Shown in pieces: positions 18,296 to 27,916 of a DNA stretch of 64,000 nt (the first letter of the stretch is position 1; every line of letters starts with the position of its first letter). A program made the translations under genes and the position numbers. The DNA lies in contig JADJCA010000009.1 in assembly GCA_016703425.1 (NCBI GenBank), positions 372,001-436,000 of the forward strand, read 5' to 3'. The notes under the pieces were generated by a model. The model was not told the DNA's origin. It was given only the letters and a program-made list of their open reading frames with translations, and searched no databases. The DNA comes from Myxococcales bacterium (GTDB taxonomy: Bacteria; Myxococcota_A; Polyangia; Polyangiales; Polyangiaceae).

Positions 18296-18520
18296 TCAGG
18301 CTGCCTGGATGTCCGCCATGCCCCAGCGCCGGCCACCGCCGCCTTCTTCGAAGCCACTCGAGAGCTGGCCTAACGACGAACCGACCTCGTAGATGGTGCC
18401 GATTCGCCCGATCACGCCGAAGGCCTCCCACGCGAATCGTCCGGCGGCGACCAACGAACCGCCGTCAACCTCGGCCAACTCCTCGAGCGACAATTCGGAC
18501 AACGACTCGACCTTGTTCAT
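18296..18520 (-). CDS. Double-glycine leader peptide (bacteriocin/RiPP-like precursor)
   Basis: A 74-residue peptide. Residues 1-21 form a classic double-glycine leader: MNKVESLSELSLEELAEVDG followed by G21, with the hydrophobic positions and acidic residues typical of class II bacteriocin and ComC-like leaders. Cleavage after G21 would release a core of about 53 residues starting SLVAAGRF. The core has no Cys and is rich in Gly and hydrophobic residues (FGVIGRIG, GSSLGQLSSG), like membrane-active class IIb peptides with GxxxG-type packing. The start is supported by AAGGAG seven bases upstream. No C39-peptidase transporter, modifying enzyme or immunity gene is adjacent, so it is an orphan precursor. 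It lies opposite its neighbours, between two lipoprotein genes. Confidence 0.72.
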   Translation of the reverse strand: MNKVESLSELSLEELAEVDGGSLVAAGRFAWEAFGVIGRIGTIYEVGSSLGQLSSGFEEGGGGRRWGMADIQAA

Positions 18521-18527
18521 TGAGAAT

Positions 18528-18533
18528 CTCCTT
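18528..18533 (-). promoter_or_regulatory. Ribosome binding site of the double-glycine peptide gene
   Basis: AAGGAG on the minus strand is separated from the ATG at 18520 by seven bases. It is one of the best Shine-Dalgarno sites in the window and selects this start over the longer upstream frame. Confidence 0.75.
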
Positions 18534-18871
18534 GGCGCGATAACTCGCGCATCGACGTTCTTCGCTGCAGGCCACATGCCCAGACCGGGCACCCTTCGCA
18601 GCGGCCGTCGGCGGGGCGAACTGGCCCTCCGCGGTCCAATTTGCTCCAAACGTGGGCGGGGCCTTTGGTGCCGCCCGCGGCGGCTCCTCGCCGGAGCGGG
18701 CAAAGCCGGCAGCGGCTTGCCGCCCGCTCCATGACGGACCGATCGGAGCTTGACCAGGACCGGCCCCCACCTCGACAAACGCCACCGAAGACATGGGGCC
18801 TTCTCCGAGTCGCGCCGCGTCGCCCGCCTTCGCACTTGCGAAGGCTTGCCCACCGGCTACGAAAGTGATCG
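18534..18871. other. Intergenic region between divergent genes
   Basis: About 340 bases separate the double-glycine peptide gene (minus) from the lipoprotein gene at 18872 (plus), so both promoters should lie here. No coding potential, clear -35/-10 pair or repeat was recognised. Confidence 0.5.
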
Positions 18872-20944
18872 ATGCTTCACCTGCGCGTCTCGCCTCGCTA
18901 CGTCTCGCTCGCGGCCTTTGCTTGGGGGACCCTTTCGATGGTCGGCTGCGGAAGCGACGCGGCCCCCGCCGACACGACGCCCACAGGCCCTTCGCCGACG
19001 AGCTCGGCGACCAGCTCCACGCCGCCGAGCGACGCAGGTCTCAGCGCCGCGGCCAGCGATCTGCCCGGCCTTTGGGACGTCTCGGGCAAGGACGACCGAG
19101 GCACGTACACGGGCCAGATCGAGATCCGCACCGACAAGGCCGGCAAGCCTGGCGTCTACTCGTTCATCCGAACGGTGCGCTACGAAGGCGTCACCGTCGA
19201 GGGCGACCGCGAGCTTCATTGGCTCTTCCGCGGCACCCTCAAGAAGGTCGGGAGCGGCCTCACGCTCGAGTCCTCGCTCAAGAGGCTCGACTTCATCACA
19301 TCACGCGGCACGACGAAGCGCACGGCCACCGACGGCCCCGTGCCGCTCACGGGGACGTTCAGCTTTGGCGTGGGTCAATTGACGGGCACCATCACCGGCG
19401 CCGGCGTGTCGCTCGCCGACACGTGGAAGGCCCAAAAGCCGCTCGGCGCCGCGCCCATCTTCGAAGACAAGCGGAGCCTCGTCCCCGCTCATTCGCCGCC
19501 ATCGGCGACCGAGAAGCAAACGAACTTCAGCCTCTACTCGAACTACCACACGCTCGACGTCATCAAGCCGTACGTACCGCGCCCCGAGTTCCAGGCGGCG
19601 GTGCACGGGCACGTCATCGACAAGACCGACCTCGACTTCTACCGCGCCAACAAGAAGGCGCTCCGCGTCGTCGACAAGGTCGTCGACGAGATCAGCCTCG
19701 GCGAAACGTTGGCGCGCGCCGACGCCTTTCGCCACACCATGAAGGAGAAAGCGGACCTCTACGACAAAGCCGCCGAGGAACGCTTCATCGATCCCGAAAT
19801 AGGCATGATTCCCCACGGCGGCGCGCCGGGCGCCGGCTACTCGGGCCAGGTCGAGTCCTTCGACGGCGCGCTTTGGACCGCCGTCTACCTCGCCGGCCAG
19901 GTCTTTCGCTTTCAGGTCACCGGCGAACCGAAAGCAAAGGCCAACGTCGTCTTGACGCTCGATGCGCTCTTGAAGCTTCAGGAGATGACGGGCGATTGGA
20001 AACAGTTCGCCCGCACGCTGCGCAAGGCCACCGGCAGCCCGCAGCCACCTTGGTACGCCGGCACCGGTGCCAACGCCAACCTCGAGTGGCTCGCCGGTGG
20101 CAACAACGACATGATCAAGGGCCTCTTCTACGGCTACTTGATGGGCTGGGAGCTCTTGTGCGAGGGCGGCAAGACGGGCCACGAAGCGCTCTGCGCGCGC
20201 GTTCGCACGAACGCGAAGCACCTCGCCGACGACGTGCAGCTCGGGGGCTCAAACGCCCCCGCCAGCGCGTGGACGAACAAGCTCCCTGCCGCGTGGCTCT
20301 ACGCCGTGGTCACCGACAACAGCGGCGACGCGCTCTCCTACAAGACGACGGCGGAGGGCTACTGGCTCATCGGCAAGCCGGCGCTGGCGGCGACACCGGT
20401 CACGTACACGCAAGGCATCGTCGACTGGAGCGGCACGCACCTCACCTCCATCGGCGACATGATCCAGGTCTTCCTCGCCAAGCGCATGGACCTCGGCGGC
20501 AACGCCGTCGACGCAATGCGCTCGCACATCGACGCGAGCCACAAGAACTTAGAAAAGCAGCGCTTCCCGACGTGGCACCTCTTGAAGGCCGCCTTCGGCT
20601 CTGGCGCCGGAGCGACCTCGCCGTTCATCAAGGACGCGCTCTCCCGGATGGAGGAGGCGCAATACCCAAAGGTGTCGTTCACCATCGATCGGTCGCTCAA
20701 CCCCGAGTTTTGTATGTCGCCCTACCCGTCGCTGCCATGGAAGGGCGACTGGATGAACTACCCGGCGTCGGATCGCACGCAGGGCCTGAACTCCCACCCG
20801 CTCTTCGAGGGGAGCCCCGACGTCATGTATTGGAAAGTCGGCAACGGCTACCGCAGCGGCGAGGGGTACGAGGCGCCCGGCGGCGACTACTTGCACCTGT
20901 ATTGGCTCGCGCGGAAGTACGGGCTCATCGGCCCGAACGACTGA
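18872..20944 (+). CDS. Large lipoprotein of unknown function
   Basis: The 690-residue protein begins with a lipoprotein signal (LSMVGCGS) and a Ser/Thr/Pro linker. Residues about 65-180 look like a beta-sheet domain (LPGLWDVSGKDDRGTYTGQIEIR, then TGTFSFGVGQLTGTITG). The rest, about 200-690, is helix-rich and aromatic, with repeated patterns such as ALWTAVYLAGQVFRF, NLEWLAGGNNDMIKGL and WLYAVVTDNSGDAL. These resemble alpha/alpha-barrel carbohydrate-active proteins, but I recognise no catalytic motif. It is probably exposed at the outer membrane. It could be a glycan-degrading or glycan-binding protein, but function is not assigned. Confidence 0.75.
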   Translation: MLHLRVSPRYVSLAAFAWGTLSMVGCGSDAAPADTTPTGPSPTSSATSSTPPSDAGLSAAASDLPGLWDVSGKDDRGTYTGQIEIRTDKAGKPGVYSFIRTVRYEGVTVEGDRELHWLFRGTLKKVGSGLTLESSLKRLDFITSRGTTKRTATDGPVPLTGTFSFGVGQLTGTITGAGVSLADTWKAQKPLGAAPIFEDKRSLVPAHSPPSATEKQTNFSLYSNYHTLDVIKPYVPRPEFQAAVHGHVIDKTDLDFYRANKKALRVVDKVVDEISLGETLARADAFRHTMKEKADLYDKAAEERFIDPEIGMIPHGGAPGAGYSGQVESFDGALWTAVYLAGQVFRFQVTGEPKAKANVVLTLDALLKLQEMTGDWKQFARTLRKATGSPQPPWYAGTGANANLEWLAGGNNDMIKGLFYGYLMGWELLCEGGKTGHEALCARVRTNAKHLADDVQLGGSNAPASAWTNKLPAAWLYAVVTDNSGDALSYKTTAEGYWLIGKPALAATPVTYTQGIVDWSGTHLTSIGDMIQVFLAKRMDLGGNAVDAMRSHIDASHKNLEKQRFPTWHLLKAAFGSGAGATSPFIKDALSRMEEAQYPKVSFTIDRSLNPEFCMSPYPSLPWKGDWMNYPASDRTQGLNSHPLFEGSPDVMYWKVGNGYRSGEGYEAPGGDYLHLYWLARKYGLIGPND

Positions 20945-20986
20945 GCCGCGCGGGGCGGCGGTTGGGATACCATCGGCCCCGCGGTC

Positions 20987-22930
20987 ATGGTGTTCCTTCG
21001 CATCTCCCTCGCCGTCCTCACGTGCGGCGCCATCGTGGCGGCCTGCGGCTCGCGCACCGATCTTCCGACGGGCACCGTCGCGGGCACCACGGAGGAGGCA
21101 TCCACCGACGCCACCTTGGACCAACGCGACGGCGACGCACGGCGCGACGGGGAGAGGCCCTTCGACGGCCCCCTCTTCGAAGGTGGCCCGCTCGACGTCA
21201 CGACCGATTGCGACGCGGGCCCCACCTGCAACGACGCCGATCCGGGCTTCATCTACCGCTGCGGAGTGCGCGTCTTTCAGTGCAGCTCGCTGGAGCGTTG
21301 CCGCGAAGGCCAGTGCGTAAACCCGTGCCTCGACACGCTCGGGCAAGACACGTCGAACGGCTGCGAGTTCTTCGCCGTGCAAATGGACGCGGTGCCGGAG
21401 GCGGAGGGCGTGTGCTTCGCGGTCTTCGTGGTGAACCAGTGGGAGAGCGGCGAGCCGGCGCGCATCGAGGTGGCGCGCAACGGGACGACGTTACCCATCG
21501 AGCAGTTCACCCGCATCCCCGTAGGCACAGGCCAGAACATCACGTATGCGCCCTACAACGCGGCGCAGGGTCTCGCCAAGGATCAGGTCGCGGTGATGTT
21601 CCTCTCGCGCGATCCGGCCGCGGCGGGTGACGGCAATCCTTCGGCGCCTCGGCGCCTCGCCGGCTGCCCCGCCGGCGTCACGCCAGCCGTCGTGGGCGAC
21701 GCGGCGATTCACGGCACAGGCCGTGGCCGCGCGTTTCATATCAAGACCAACGTGCCGGTCGTCGCGTATCAGATGCTCCCCTTCGGCGCGGGCCGCGCGC
21801 GCGTGACCGGCGCGACTCTGCTCTTGCCCACGAACGTCTGGGAAGACAACTACGTCGCCGTCAACGCGTACGCGGCGCCCACGCTTTTCACGGCGCCGCG
21901 CGCGGGCCCGACGCTCGCCATCGTCTCGCAAGAAGACGGAACCGTCGTCCGCGTCCGGCCCACCGTCGCCGTCGTCGCGGGCCCCGGCGTGCAAGGCACG
22001 AGCGCGAACGTCGCGACGAGCTACACGCTGGCGCGCGGGGAATACCTGCAGTTCACGCAACCGGAAGAGCTCACGGGGAGCGCCATTCAGGCGACGCGCC
22101 CCGTCGCCGTGATCGGCGGCTCGACGCTCATGGACATCCCGCTGAGCCGCGTTCGCGCCGACGGCGCGCACCAAATGCTGCCGCCGGTGCGGGCCCTCGG
22201 CAGCGAATACGTCGGCGTTCGGTACCGCGGCCGTCGCCAACCGGACGGGACCCTCGAGAACGAGCCGGTGCCCTGGCGCATCGTCGGCGTCGCCGACGGC
22301 ACGCAGCTCACGTTCACGCCGGCCCTCGCTGGCGCGCCGACGTCGGTCAACGCGCGCGAGCTTCGCGAGTGGAACGCGACGGGCCCCTTCGTGGTGCGAA
22401 GCCAAGACGCGGCGCACCCGTTCTACTTCGCGCAATACATGACCGGCGGGGAGCCCTTCAGCGGCGAGGGCGACCCCGAGTTCGTCAACGTGATCCCGCC
22501 GCAGCAGTTCCTCCCGCGCTACACGCTCTTCACCGATCCGACGTACCCGGAGACGGAGCTGGTGCTCGTGCGACAACGGGTCGCCACCGAAGGAGGCTTG
22601 GCCTTCCCCGACGTGTCCCTCGACTGCAGCGGCCTCGTCACCGGTTGGCAGAACATTGGCGCCTACCAGACGGCACGCGTGTCGCTCTCGACGGGAAACT
22701 TTCAAGGTGTCGGTGGTTGCGACAACGGCGTGCACCGGCTCACGGCATCGGTACAAGGTGCACCGCTCACCGGGCCGGCCTTCGGCGTCACGGTCTGGGG
22801 ATGGGGCAGCCGGCTCACCTATTCGGGCACCAATGAAGCCGATCCGGCCTTCACTCGCTGGGTGAGCTACGGCTACCCCGGCGGCGCCAACATCACGCGG
22901 CTCAACAACGTCATCTTGAGCGCGCAGTAG
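20987..22930 (+). CDS. Lipoprotein with IgGFc-binding N-terminal-type domain
   Basis: The 647-residue protein has a lipobox (GAIVAACGS), an Asp-rich linker and a small Cys module (CGVRVFQC, CREGQCVNPC). The remainder matches the IgGFc-binding protein N-terminal domain family common in Myxococcota: AVFVVNQW, FHIKTNVPVVAYQMLPFG, TGATLLLPTNVW, RPVAVIGGSTLMDIP and a C-terminal beta region ending VTVWGWGSRLTYSG. The bacterial proteins are predicted surface adhesins, and binding of IgG itself is not implied. A short related fragment of this gene's 3' end occurs at 38823-38943, which points to past duplication. Confidence 0.8.
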   Translation: MVFLRISLAVLTCGAIVAACGSRTDLPTGTVAGTTEEASTDATLDQRDGDARRDGERPFDGPLFEGGPLDVTTDCDAGPTCNDADPGFIYRCGVRVFQCSSLERCREGQCVNPCLDTLGQDTSNGCEFFAVQMDAVPEAEGVCFAVFVVNQWESGEPARIEVARNGTTLPIEQFTRIPVGTGQNITYAPYNAAQGLAKDQVAVMFLSRDPAAAGDGNPSAPRRLAGCPAGVTPAVVGDAAIHGTGRGRAFHIKTNVPVVAYQMLPFGAGRARVTGATLLLPTNVWEDNYVAVNAYAAPTLFTAPRAGPTLAIVSQEDGTVVRVRPTVAVVAGPGVQGTSANVATSYTLARGEYLQFTQPEELTGSAIQATRPVAVIGGSTLMDIPLSRVRADGAHQMLPPVRALGSEYVGVRYRGRRQPDGTLENEPVPWRIVGVADGTQLTFTPALAGAPTSVNARELREWNATGPFVVRSQDAAHPFYFAQYMTGGEPFSGEGDPEFVNVIPPQQFLPRYTLFTDPTYPETELVLVRQRVATEGGLAFPDVSLDCSGLVTGWQNIGAYQTARVSLSTGNFQGVGGCDNGVHRLTASVQGAPLTGPAFGVTVWGWGSRLTYSGTNEADPAFTRWVSYGYPGGANITRLNNVILSAQ

Positions 22931-23035
22931 CGCCGCGGCACGCAAAGTTTTTCGGACGCTAAGGAACGGGACGAAAGCTTTTCGGCGCGCATCTTTGCCG
23001 TTGGGAACTGCGACCAGCGGTGCCAGCCTCTGGGG

Positions 23036-24481
23036 ATGCGCGTTCTCTTGGGTGCCTTCGTCGTCATCGCCGCGTGCTCCTCGTCGGGGGAAAACGGCGC
23101 GCAAGCGCCGAGCACGACGCCGCAACCCGCCCACGACGCCGGCGCCTCGCCGAAGCCTCCGACGCCGATCCCCACCATCGGCGGTGTGCCGACGCTCTCT
23201 GACGAGAACCCGGATCCGCACGTCGTCGAGGTGCACCTCACGGCCACGCGCGCGCAGGCGCCCATCGACGGCAAGCTCATCGACGTGCTCGCTTTCAACG
23301 GCACTGTGCCGGGCCCGCTCCTCCAGGCGCGCGCCGGCGATCGACTCATCGTCCACTTTAAGAACGAGCTCGGCGAGCCGACGACGGTGCACTGGCACGG
23401 CTTGCGTGTACCGGTAGCCATGGACGGCTCGCCGCGCGTGATGACGCCGGTCGCCAACGGCGAGACGTTCACGTACGACATGATCGCGCCCGACGCGGGC
23501 TCCTTCTGGTACCACCCGCACGTTCACACCAACGATCAGTTGGAGCGCGGCCTCTACGGCCCCATCGCCATTCACGGCAACGACGAGCCCGTCTACGACC
23601 GCGAGCGTGAATTGATGCTCGACGACGTGCTCTTGGACACTAGCGGCAACATCGCCGCCGAAAGCCTCGGCGGGCTCACGGCGCTCTCAGGTCGCTACGG
23701 CAAGCTCATGCTGACCAACGGGCGCAACGCGGCGACCGCGCGCGAGACGGCCACCAAGGGCGAGGTGGAGCGTTGGCGCATCGTCAACACCGCGAACGCG
23801 CGTCGCATGAACCTACTCGTGGAGGGCGCTCGCGCACGCCTCATCGGCACCGACGGCGGACTGTTGCCAAGTCCGCTGCCTTTGCCGTCGCCGCTCGTGT
23901 TGCCCGTTGGCGGCCGCTACGACTTGGAGATCGCCTACGACCAGCCGGGTGCGGCGCGCCTCGTGAGCTTCCTTCCCGGCGCGGCAGCCCCAGACGATCG
24001 GACGACCATGCTCGAGGTGGGGGTCACGGACTCGGCCAACAGCCCGCGCGAGGTCGCCTTTCCGCCGGTGACGCCGGCGGTGCCCGAGCGGGCACCGACG
24101 CAGAGCTTCACCATGAGCTTTGACTACTTGCAGACGGGCGCCGGCGCAGAGTGGCGGATCAACGGCGAGGCGCACTTGATGACGCCGATGCTGTCGGTGC
24201 CGCAAGGAACGACGCTCAAGCTGAAGCTCGAGAACAACACCGTGGGCGTCGAGCACCCGTTTCATCTCCACGGCCAGTTCTTCCGCGTGCTCGACGCGGC
24301 GTGGCCCGGCCTCCGTGACACAGTCCAAGTGCCGGCGTCGGGGCCCATAGAGATCGTCGCGTACCTCGATAACCCCGGTCGCTGGATGGCCCATTGCCAC
24401 ATCCTCGAGCACGCCGAGGTCGGCATGATGGCGGAGATTGACGTGCTCGCGCCGGGCGCGGGGATGTCCGACGCGCACTGA
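23036..24481 (+). CDS. Multicopper oxidase lipoprotein
   Basis: The 481-residue protein has a short signal and lipobox (VVIAACSSSG) and three cupredoxin domains. All four copper motifs are intact: HWHG (near residue 121), HPHVH (near 161), HPFHLHG and HCHILEHAEVGMM near the C-terminus. The last gives the type 1 Cys, His and a Met axial ligand. The trinuclear cluster His residues are therefore present, so it should be an active laccase-like or CueO/SufI-like oxidase in the envelope. The Met-rich inserts typical of cuprous oxidase CueO are not evident. The substrate is unknown. It is transcribed in the same direction as its lipoprotein neighbours. Confidence 0.9.
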   Translation: MRVLLGAFVVIAACSSSGENGAQAPSTTPQPAHDAGASPKPPTPIPTIGGVPTLSDENPDPHVVEVHLTATRAQAPIDGKLIDVLAFNGTVPGPLLQARAGDRLIVHFKNELGEPTTVHWHGLRVPVAMDGSPRVMTPVANGETFTYDMIAPDAGSFWYHPHVHTNDQLERGLYGPIAIHGNDEPVYDRERELMLDDVLLDTSGNIAAESLGGLTALSGRYGKLMLTNGRNAATARETATKGEVERWRIVNTANARRMNLLVEGARARLIGTDGGLLPSPLPLPSPLVLPVGGRYDLEIAYDQPGAARLVSFLPGAAAPDDRTTMLEVGVTDSANSPREVAFPPVTPAVPERAPTQSFTMSFDYLQTGAGAEWRINGEAHLMTPMLSVPQGTTLKLKLENNTVGVEHPFHLHGQFFRVLDAAWPGLRDTVQVPASGPIEIVAYLDNPGRWMAHCHILEHAEVGMMAEIDVLAPGAGMSDAH

Positions 24482-24669
24482 GGCGTTCACTCGCGAGGCA
24501 AATAGGGCCCCGCGTTCCGAGCAGTGCTTCGAAGGGTTCGCTGCCCACGGCAGCCCTCCCGCCCGGGATGCGCTGGGGGCGTGAGAGACCGACAGAAGAT
24601 CGCTCGACGCGCGCGCGCCTGTACGCTGAACGTCCCCCAGCGTTGCCTGGGCCGCGCTAGCATCGACGA

Positions 24670-25503
24670 ATGCGCGCCACGTCCATGAGCTTGCTGGGCA
24701 TGGCGTTCGCACTTGGGGCGTGTCAGGCGCTTCTCGCGGAGCCGGGCGTCGGAGCGCCTGATGCGGGTGACGGCAGTGCTCCCGGCGATGCTGCCGCGCC
24801 CGACGACGCAGCGTCGTCTGAGGTCGCGACGCCCGCCTTGGACTCGGGCCACGATGCCGATGCAGGCGATGCGAGCCTCATGGCGGACGCACCTGCCCCA
24901 TTCACGGGATGCGAGGCCTTCCCGGCGGCCCAGGCGTGCGAAGACTACAACGATGGTGGGTCCACCTGGTCGATCGCGAGCTCTGACGGCGGGGTTGTCT
25001 CTGTGACCGCGGGCGTTCTCACGGCGTCGGTTCCGCCGTCGTCGCCGACGGGCTCGTACGCGAGAGCACGCACGGCCCCCCCGCTGTCGTATGCCACGAG
25101 GGCGCGGGCTCAGCTGCGGTTGAAGGTCACCAAGTCCGAGCACTCGTTTCTCACCCTCCTTGCGCTGGCATCGAGCACCAACGCCGTTTCATTGCTGCGC
25201 GACGACACGGGCAAGTTGAACGTGAAGTTGGTCGCCTTGGCGGGGGGCACGGTAGCCGCACTCGACGCCGTGACGACGTTGCCGCTCGGCCAGTTTGTCG
25301 ACCTCGAGCTCGAGGTCGACGAAGCGATGCAGAGGATCGCCATCGCTGTTGACGGCGCACCGGCCACGTCGCTCATGGTGAAGCCTAACCTCGGCGGCCC
25401 CAACCTTGCCGTGGACGTCGGTGTCGTCGACACGGGTCCCAGCGCGTCGGCCGGCAGCGGCTCGGCCGTTGTGGTTGACTACGTTGCTGTCTCGTCCAAT
25501 TGA
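24670..25503 (+). CDS. Lipoprotein with LamG/jelly-roll-like domain
   Basis: The 277-residue protein begins MRATSMSLLGMAFALGAC, a clear lipobox, followed by an Ala/Asp-rich linker to about residue 75. The remainder (GCEAFPAAQACEDYNDGG and onward) is beta-rich and ends SAVVVDYVAVSSN, the typical final strand of concanavalin A-like jelly-roll domains found in many myxobacterial lipoproteins. A glycan-binding role is plausible but not shown. The gene ends about 60 bases before the heparinase-like gene. Confidence 0.7.
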   Translation: MRATSMSLLGMAFALGACQALLAEPGVGAPDAGDGSAPGDAAAPDDAASSEVATPALDSGHDADAGDASLMADAPAPFTGCEAFPAAQACEDYNDGGSTWSIASSDGGVVSVTAGVLTASVPPSSPTGSYARARTAPPLSYATRARAQLRLKVTKSEHSFLTLLALASSTNAVSLLRDDTGKLNVKLVALAGGTVAALDAVTTLPLGQFVDLELEVDEAMQRIAIAVDGAPATSLMVKPNLGGPNLAVDVGVVDTGPSASAGSGSAVVVDYVAVSSN

Positions 25504-25564
25504 CGGCGCAATGGGCTGCAGGCTGACGCTCGATCCCGAGCGGCCACGGAGAACGGAGCGCGAG

Positions 25565-27916
25565 ATGACGAGCCGACGCCGCGGTAAGTGGACCACCGAG
25601 TGGACTAGGTGGAGTGTCGCGGCGGCGATATTGATCGCGACCGGGGCGCCTCGAGAAGCAGGCGCGCAGATTCGAGCAACCCACCCTCGCATCTTTCTCA
25701 CCAATACAAGCGTCAGCGCCAGGCAGCTGCGCTGGGCCGCCAAGTCCGACTCCGAGCTCAACGAGGTCGTTGGCTTCGCCACCCGCAGCTTGTCCAATCC
25801 GACCGGCGTCGACACGCAGCTTCGCGGTGACTACCCCGATACGGTCGCGCTTCCGACCGCGTTGGCGGCTGTGATCACGGGAGAGTCGCGCTTCGTGAAC
25901 GCATCGTTGAGCCATCTGGACGTGCTCCTCGGAATAGCCGCACCGACGGGTGGCGACACCGCGTGGCGAAATCGCCTGCTCTCGATGGCGGTCATCTACG
26001 ACTGGCTCCACACGCAACTGGGCACCACGCGGGCAACCAGCACGCGCAACGCCATCGTGGCGCACATGAACGAAAACCACGGATTCGTCGCGGCGCCGGA
26101 CTTCGTCAGTGGACACTCGCGTTGGGGCAACGCCACCTCGCTCGCGGGGTGCATCGCGCTCGACGGAGAGGACGGCCGCGTCGCGGCCGAGTGCACAGCT
26201 GTCGTCGACAATTGGCAGCAGGGCTACGTCCCAACGCTCGACCACGTGGGAGCAGGCGGCGGTCATCACATGGGCTGGATGTACGGCAGCGCGTATTCGA
26301 GCGTCGAGCCGATGCTGATGTGGTGGTCGGCCACCGGCGAGCTTTGGAACCCGGAGTTTTTGCGAGACTCCGCTTACTTCTCGCTCTACGCCGTCGATGA
26401 GGCCTTCAACGTTCCCGCCTCCGGCGATGCGTTCGGCGTCTACTTCACGTCTTCGCTGCGAAGCCAGGTGGCCATGTCTGCGGCCTTTGGAGGCAACGCC
26501 TACGCGGAGCACCTCGCGCAACGCCTGCCACCGGCCTGGGGCCCGCACGCGGTTATTCGGTCCATCGTAAAGAACAACCTGCCCCCGAAGGCGCCAGACG
26601 ACCTGCCGCTTAGTCGCCACTTTTCGGGCTCGGGCTTCGTGGTCGCGCGCAACACCTGGAGCGGCGTACCGGCAGTTGTGACCTTCAAGTCATCGCCGTT
26701 CTACAGCTACAACCACCACCATCGAGATGAAAACGCGGTCGCGCTCTCCTACAAGGGTGCGTTGCTGAGCGATGGCGGCTTCTACGACGGCTACGGCTCC
26801 ACCCACCATCAGAATTTCTATACGCGCTCCATCGCGCACAATACGTTGCTCGTCGACCTACCTGGGGAAACGTTCCGCGGTTGGGCCAACGACGGCGGTC
26901 AACGAATTCCCGCGAGCTGGGCTGCCGAGCCTAAGACCGTAGCCGACCTGACGGGGCCAGCTAAGCTCGACGGCATCGAACGCCACGCCACCCGAGAGGG
27001 AGTCACTTGGGCGCGGGGCAACGCAAGCAAGGCCTACGCGACGACCAAGGTGAGCGCATTCTTGCGTGACGTTCTCTTCGTACCGACCCCCGACGATCAT
27101 GCCCTGCCTGTGATGCTTGTCGTCGATCACGTTGCGCTTCCGGTCGAGCGCGAAGCGCGTATCGCCTGGCAGCTCCCGCTGGCTCCGACCGTCAATGGGA
27201 CGACGAGCGCGCAAGTCGCGAGTACCGGTGGGGGTCATGCGCGCATGCACTTCCTGGCGCCGACGCAGAGGGCACTGCGCTCCTTCTCGGGCGTCGAACG
27301 CTACGCCGTGGACGGAGTGAACTACCCGCCCACCACGGAGAGTACCGGGACGCCTCCCTACTGGGGCCGCCTCGAGGTTGCGGCGCCCGCGGCCTTCGCC
27401 ACGACATTCTCGACTGCGGTCGTGGTGAGTGACGCGCCGCTCGACACCGATACCGCCCCGCGAGTGACACGCGTTTCGGGATCGTCATGGGAAGGCGCGG
27501 AGATTGGGACCACGCTCGTCCTTGTGGCTACGGGCACCCTGAACCAACTGCCGATCGCTCGCACACGCAGTTCGCTAAGCCGAATCTACGTCGCGGGGCT
27601 CGCGCCGAACCAGGCGCTCGCCGTCGACTTTTCAGGCACGTTGGTCACGTTCACTGCCGACAACGATGGCTTGATCGCCGGGCCCGTGTCTGGGGGTCAA
27701 GTCGCGAGCGTCCCAGAGGCTGCGCCGGGACCGATCGCTCCAGGAGCGGTGGCTCCCGTGCAAGTCACTGATTCAGCCCCCGCGGAGCCGGCGGACAACG
27801 CGAACAGCAACGAAGGTTGCGGCTGCTCCGCCACACACAAGGGTGCAGACTCGGTGAGTCTGGTGATGGGCCTTGCCGCCGTCGCGGCGATGCGCAGACG
27901 CTCCAAGAGAGCCTGA
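25565..27916 (+). CDS. Heparinase II/III-like protein with MYXO-CTERM-like tail
   Basis: From ATG 25565 the product has 783 residues. A signal peptide (RWSVAAAILIATGAPREAGA) leads to an alpha/alpha-toroid domain, then the heparinase II/III beta-sheet domain near residues 350-620. Signature residues include FYSYNHHHRDENAVALSYKG, LLSDGGFYDGYGS and TRSIAHNTLLVD, typical of alginate and heparin lyases of this superfamily. The C-terminus has GCGCSATH, then a hydrophobic helix (SLVMGLAAVAAM) and RRRSKRA. This is the layout of the MYXO-CTERM surface-sorting tag known in myxobacteria. The enzyme is therefore probably displayed on the cell surface to depolymerise uronic-acid polysaccharides. The exact substrate is unknown. 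Confidence 0.85.
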   Translation: MTSRRRGKWTTEWTRWSVAAAILIATGAPREAGAQIRATHPRIFLTNTSVSARQLRWAAKSDSELNEVVGFATRSLSNPTGVDTQLRGDYPDTVALPTALAAVITGESRFVNASLSHLDVLLGIAAPTGGDTAWRNRLLSMAVIYDWLHTQLGTTRATSTRNAIVAHMNENHGFVAAPDFVSGHSRWGNATSLAGCIALDGEDGRVAAECTAVVDNWQQGYVPTLDHVGAGGGHHMGWMYGSAYSSVEPMLMWWSATGELWNPEFLRDSAYFSLYAVDEAFNVPASGDAFGVYFTSSLRSQVAMSAAFGGNAYAEHLAQRLPPAWGPHAVIRSIVKNNLPPKAPDDLPLSRHFSGSGFVVARNTWSGVPAVVTFKSSPFYSYNHHHRDENAVALSYKGALLSDGGFYDGYGSTHHQNFYTRSIAHNTLLVDLPGETFRGWANDGGQRIPASWAAEPKTVADLTGPAKLDGIERHATREGVTWARGNASKAYATTKVSAFLRDVLFVPTPDDHALPVMLVVDHVALPVEREARIAWQLPLAPTVNGTTSAQVASTGGGHARMHFLAPTQRALRSFSGVERYAVDGVNYPPTTESTGTPPYWGRLEVAAPAAFATTFSTAVVVSDAPLDTDTAPRVTRVSGSSWEGAEIGTTLVLVATGTLNQLPIARTRSSLSRIYVAGLAPNQALAVDFSGTLVTFTADNDGLIAGPVSGGQVASVPEAAPGPIAPGAVAPVQVTDSAPAEPADNANSNEGCGCSATHKGADSVSLVMGLAAVAAMRRRSKRA

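Noticed and set aside
18793..21630. Long Arg-rich plus-strand frame of 945 residues
   Set aside because: It is an alternative frame across the real lipoprotein and IgGFc genes, with no domain and extreme Arg content. It is a GC-rich shadow.
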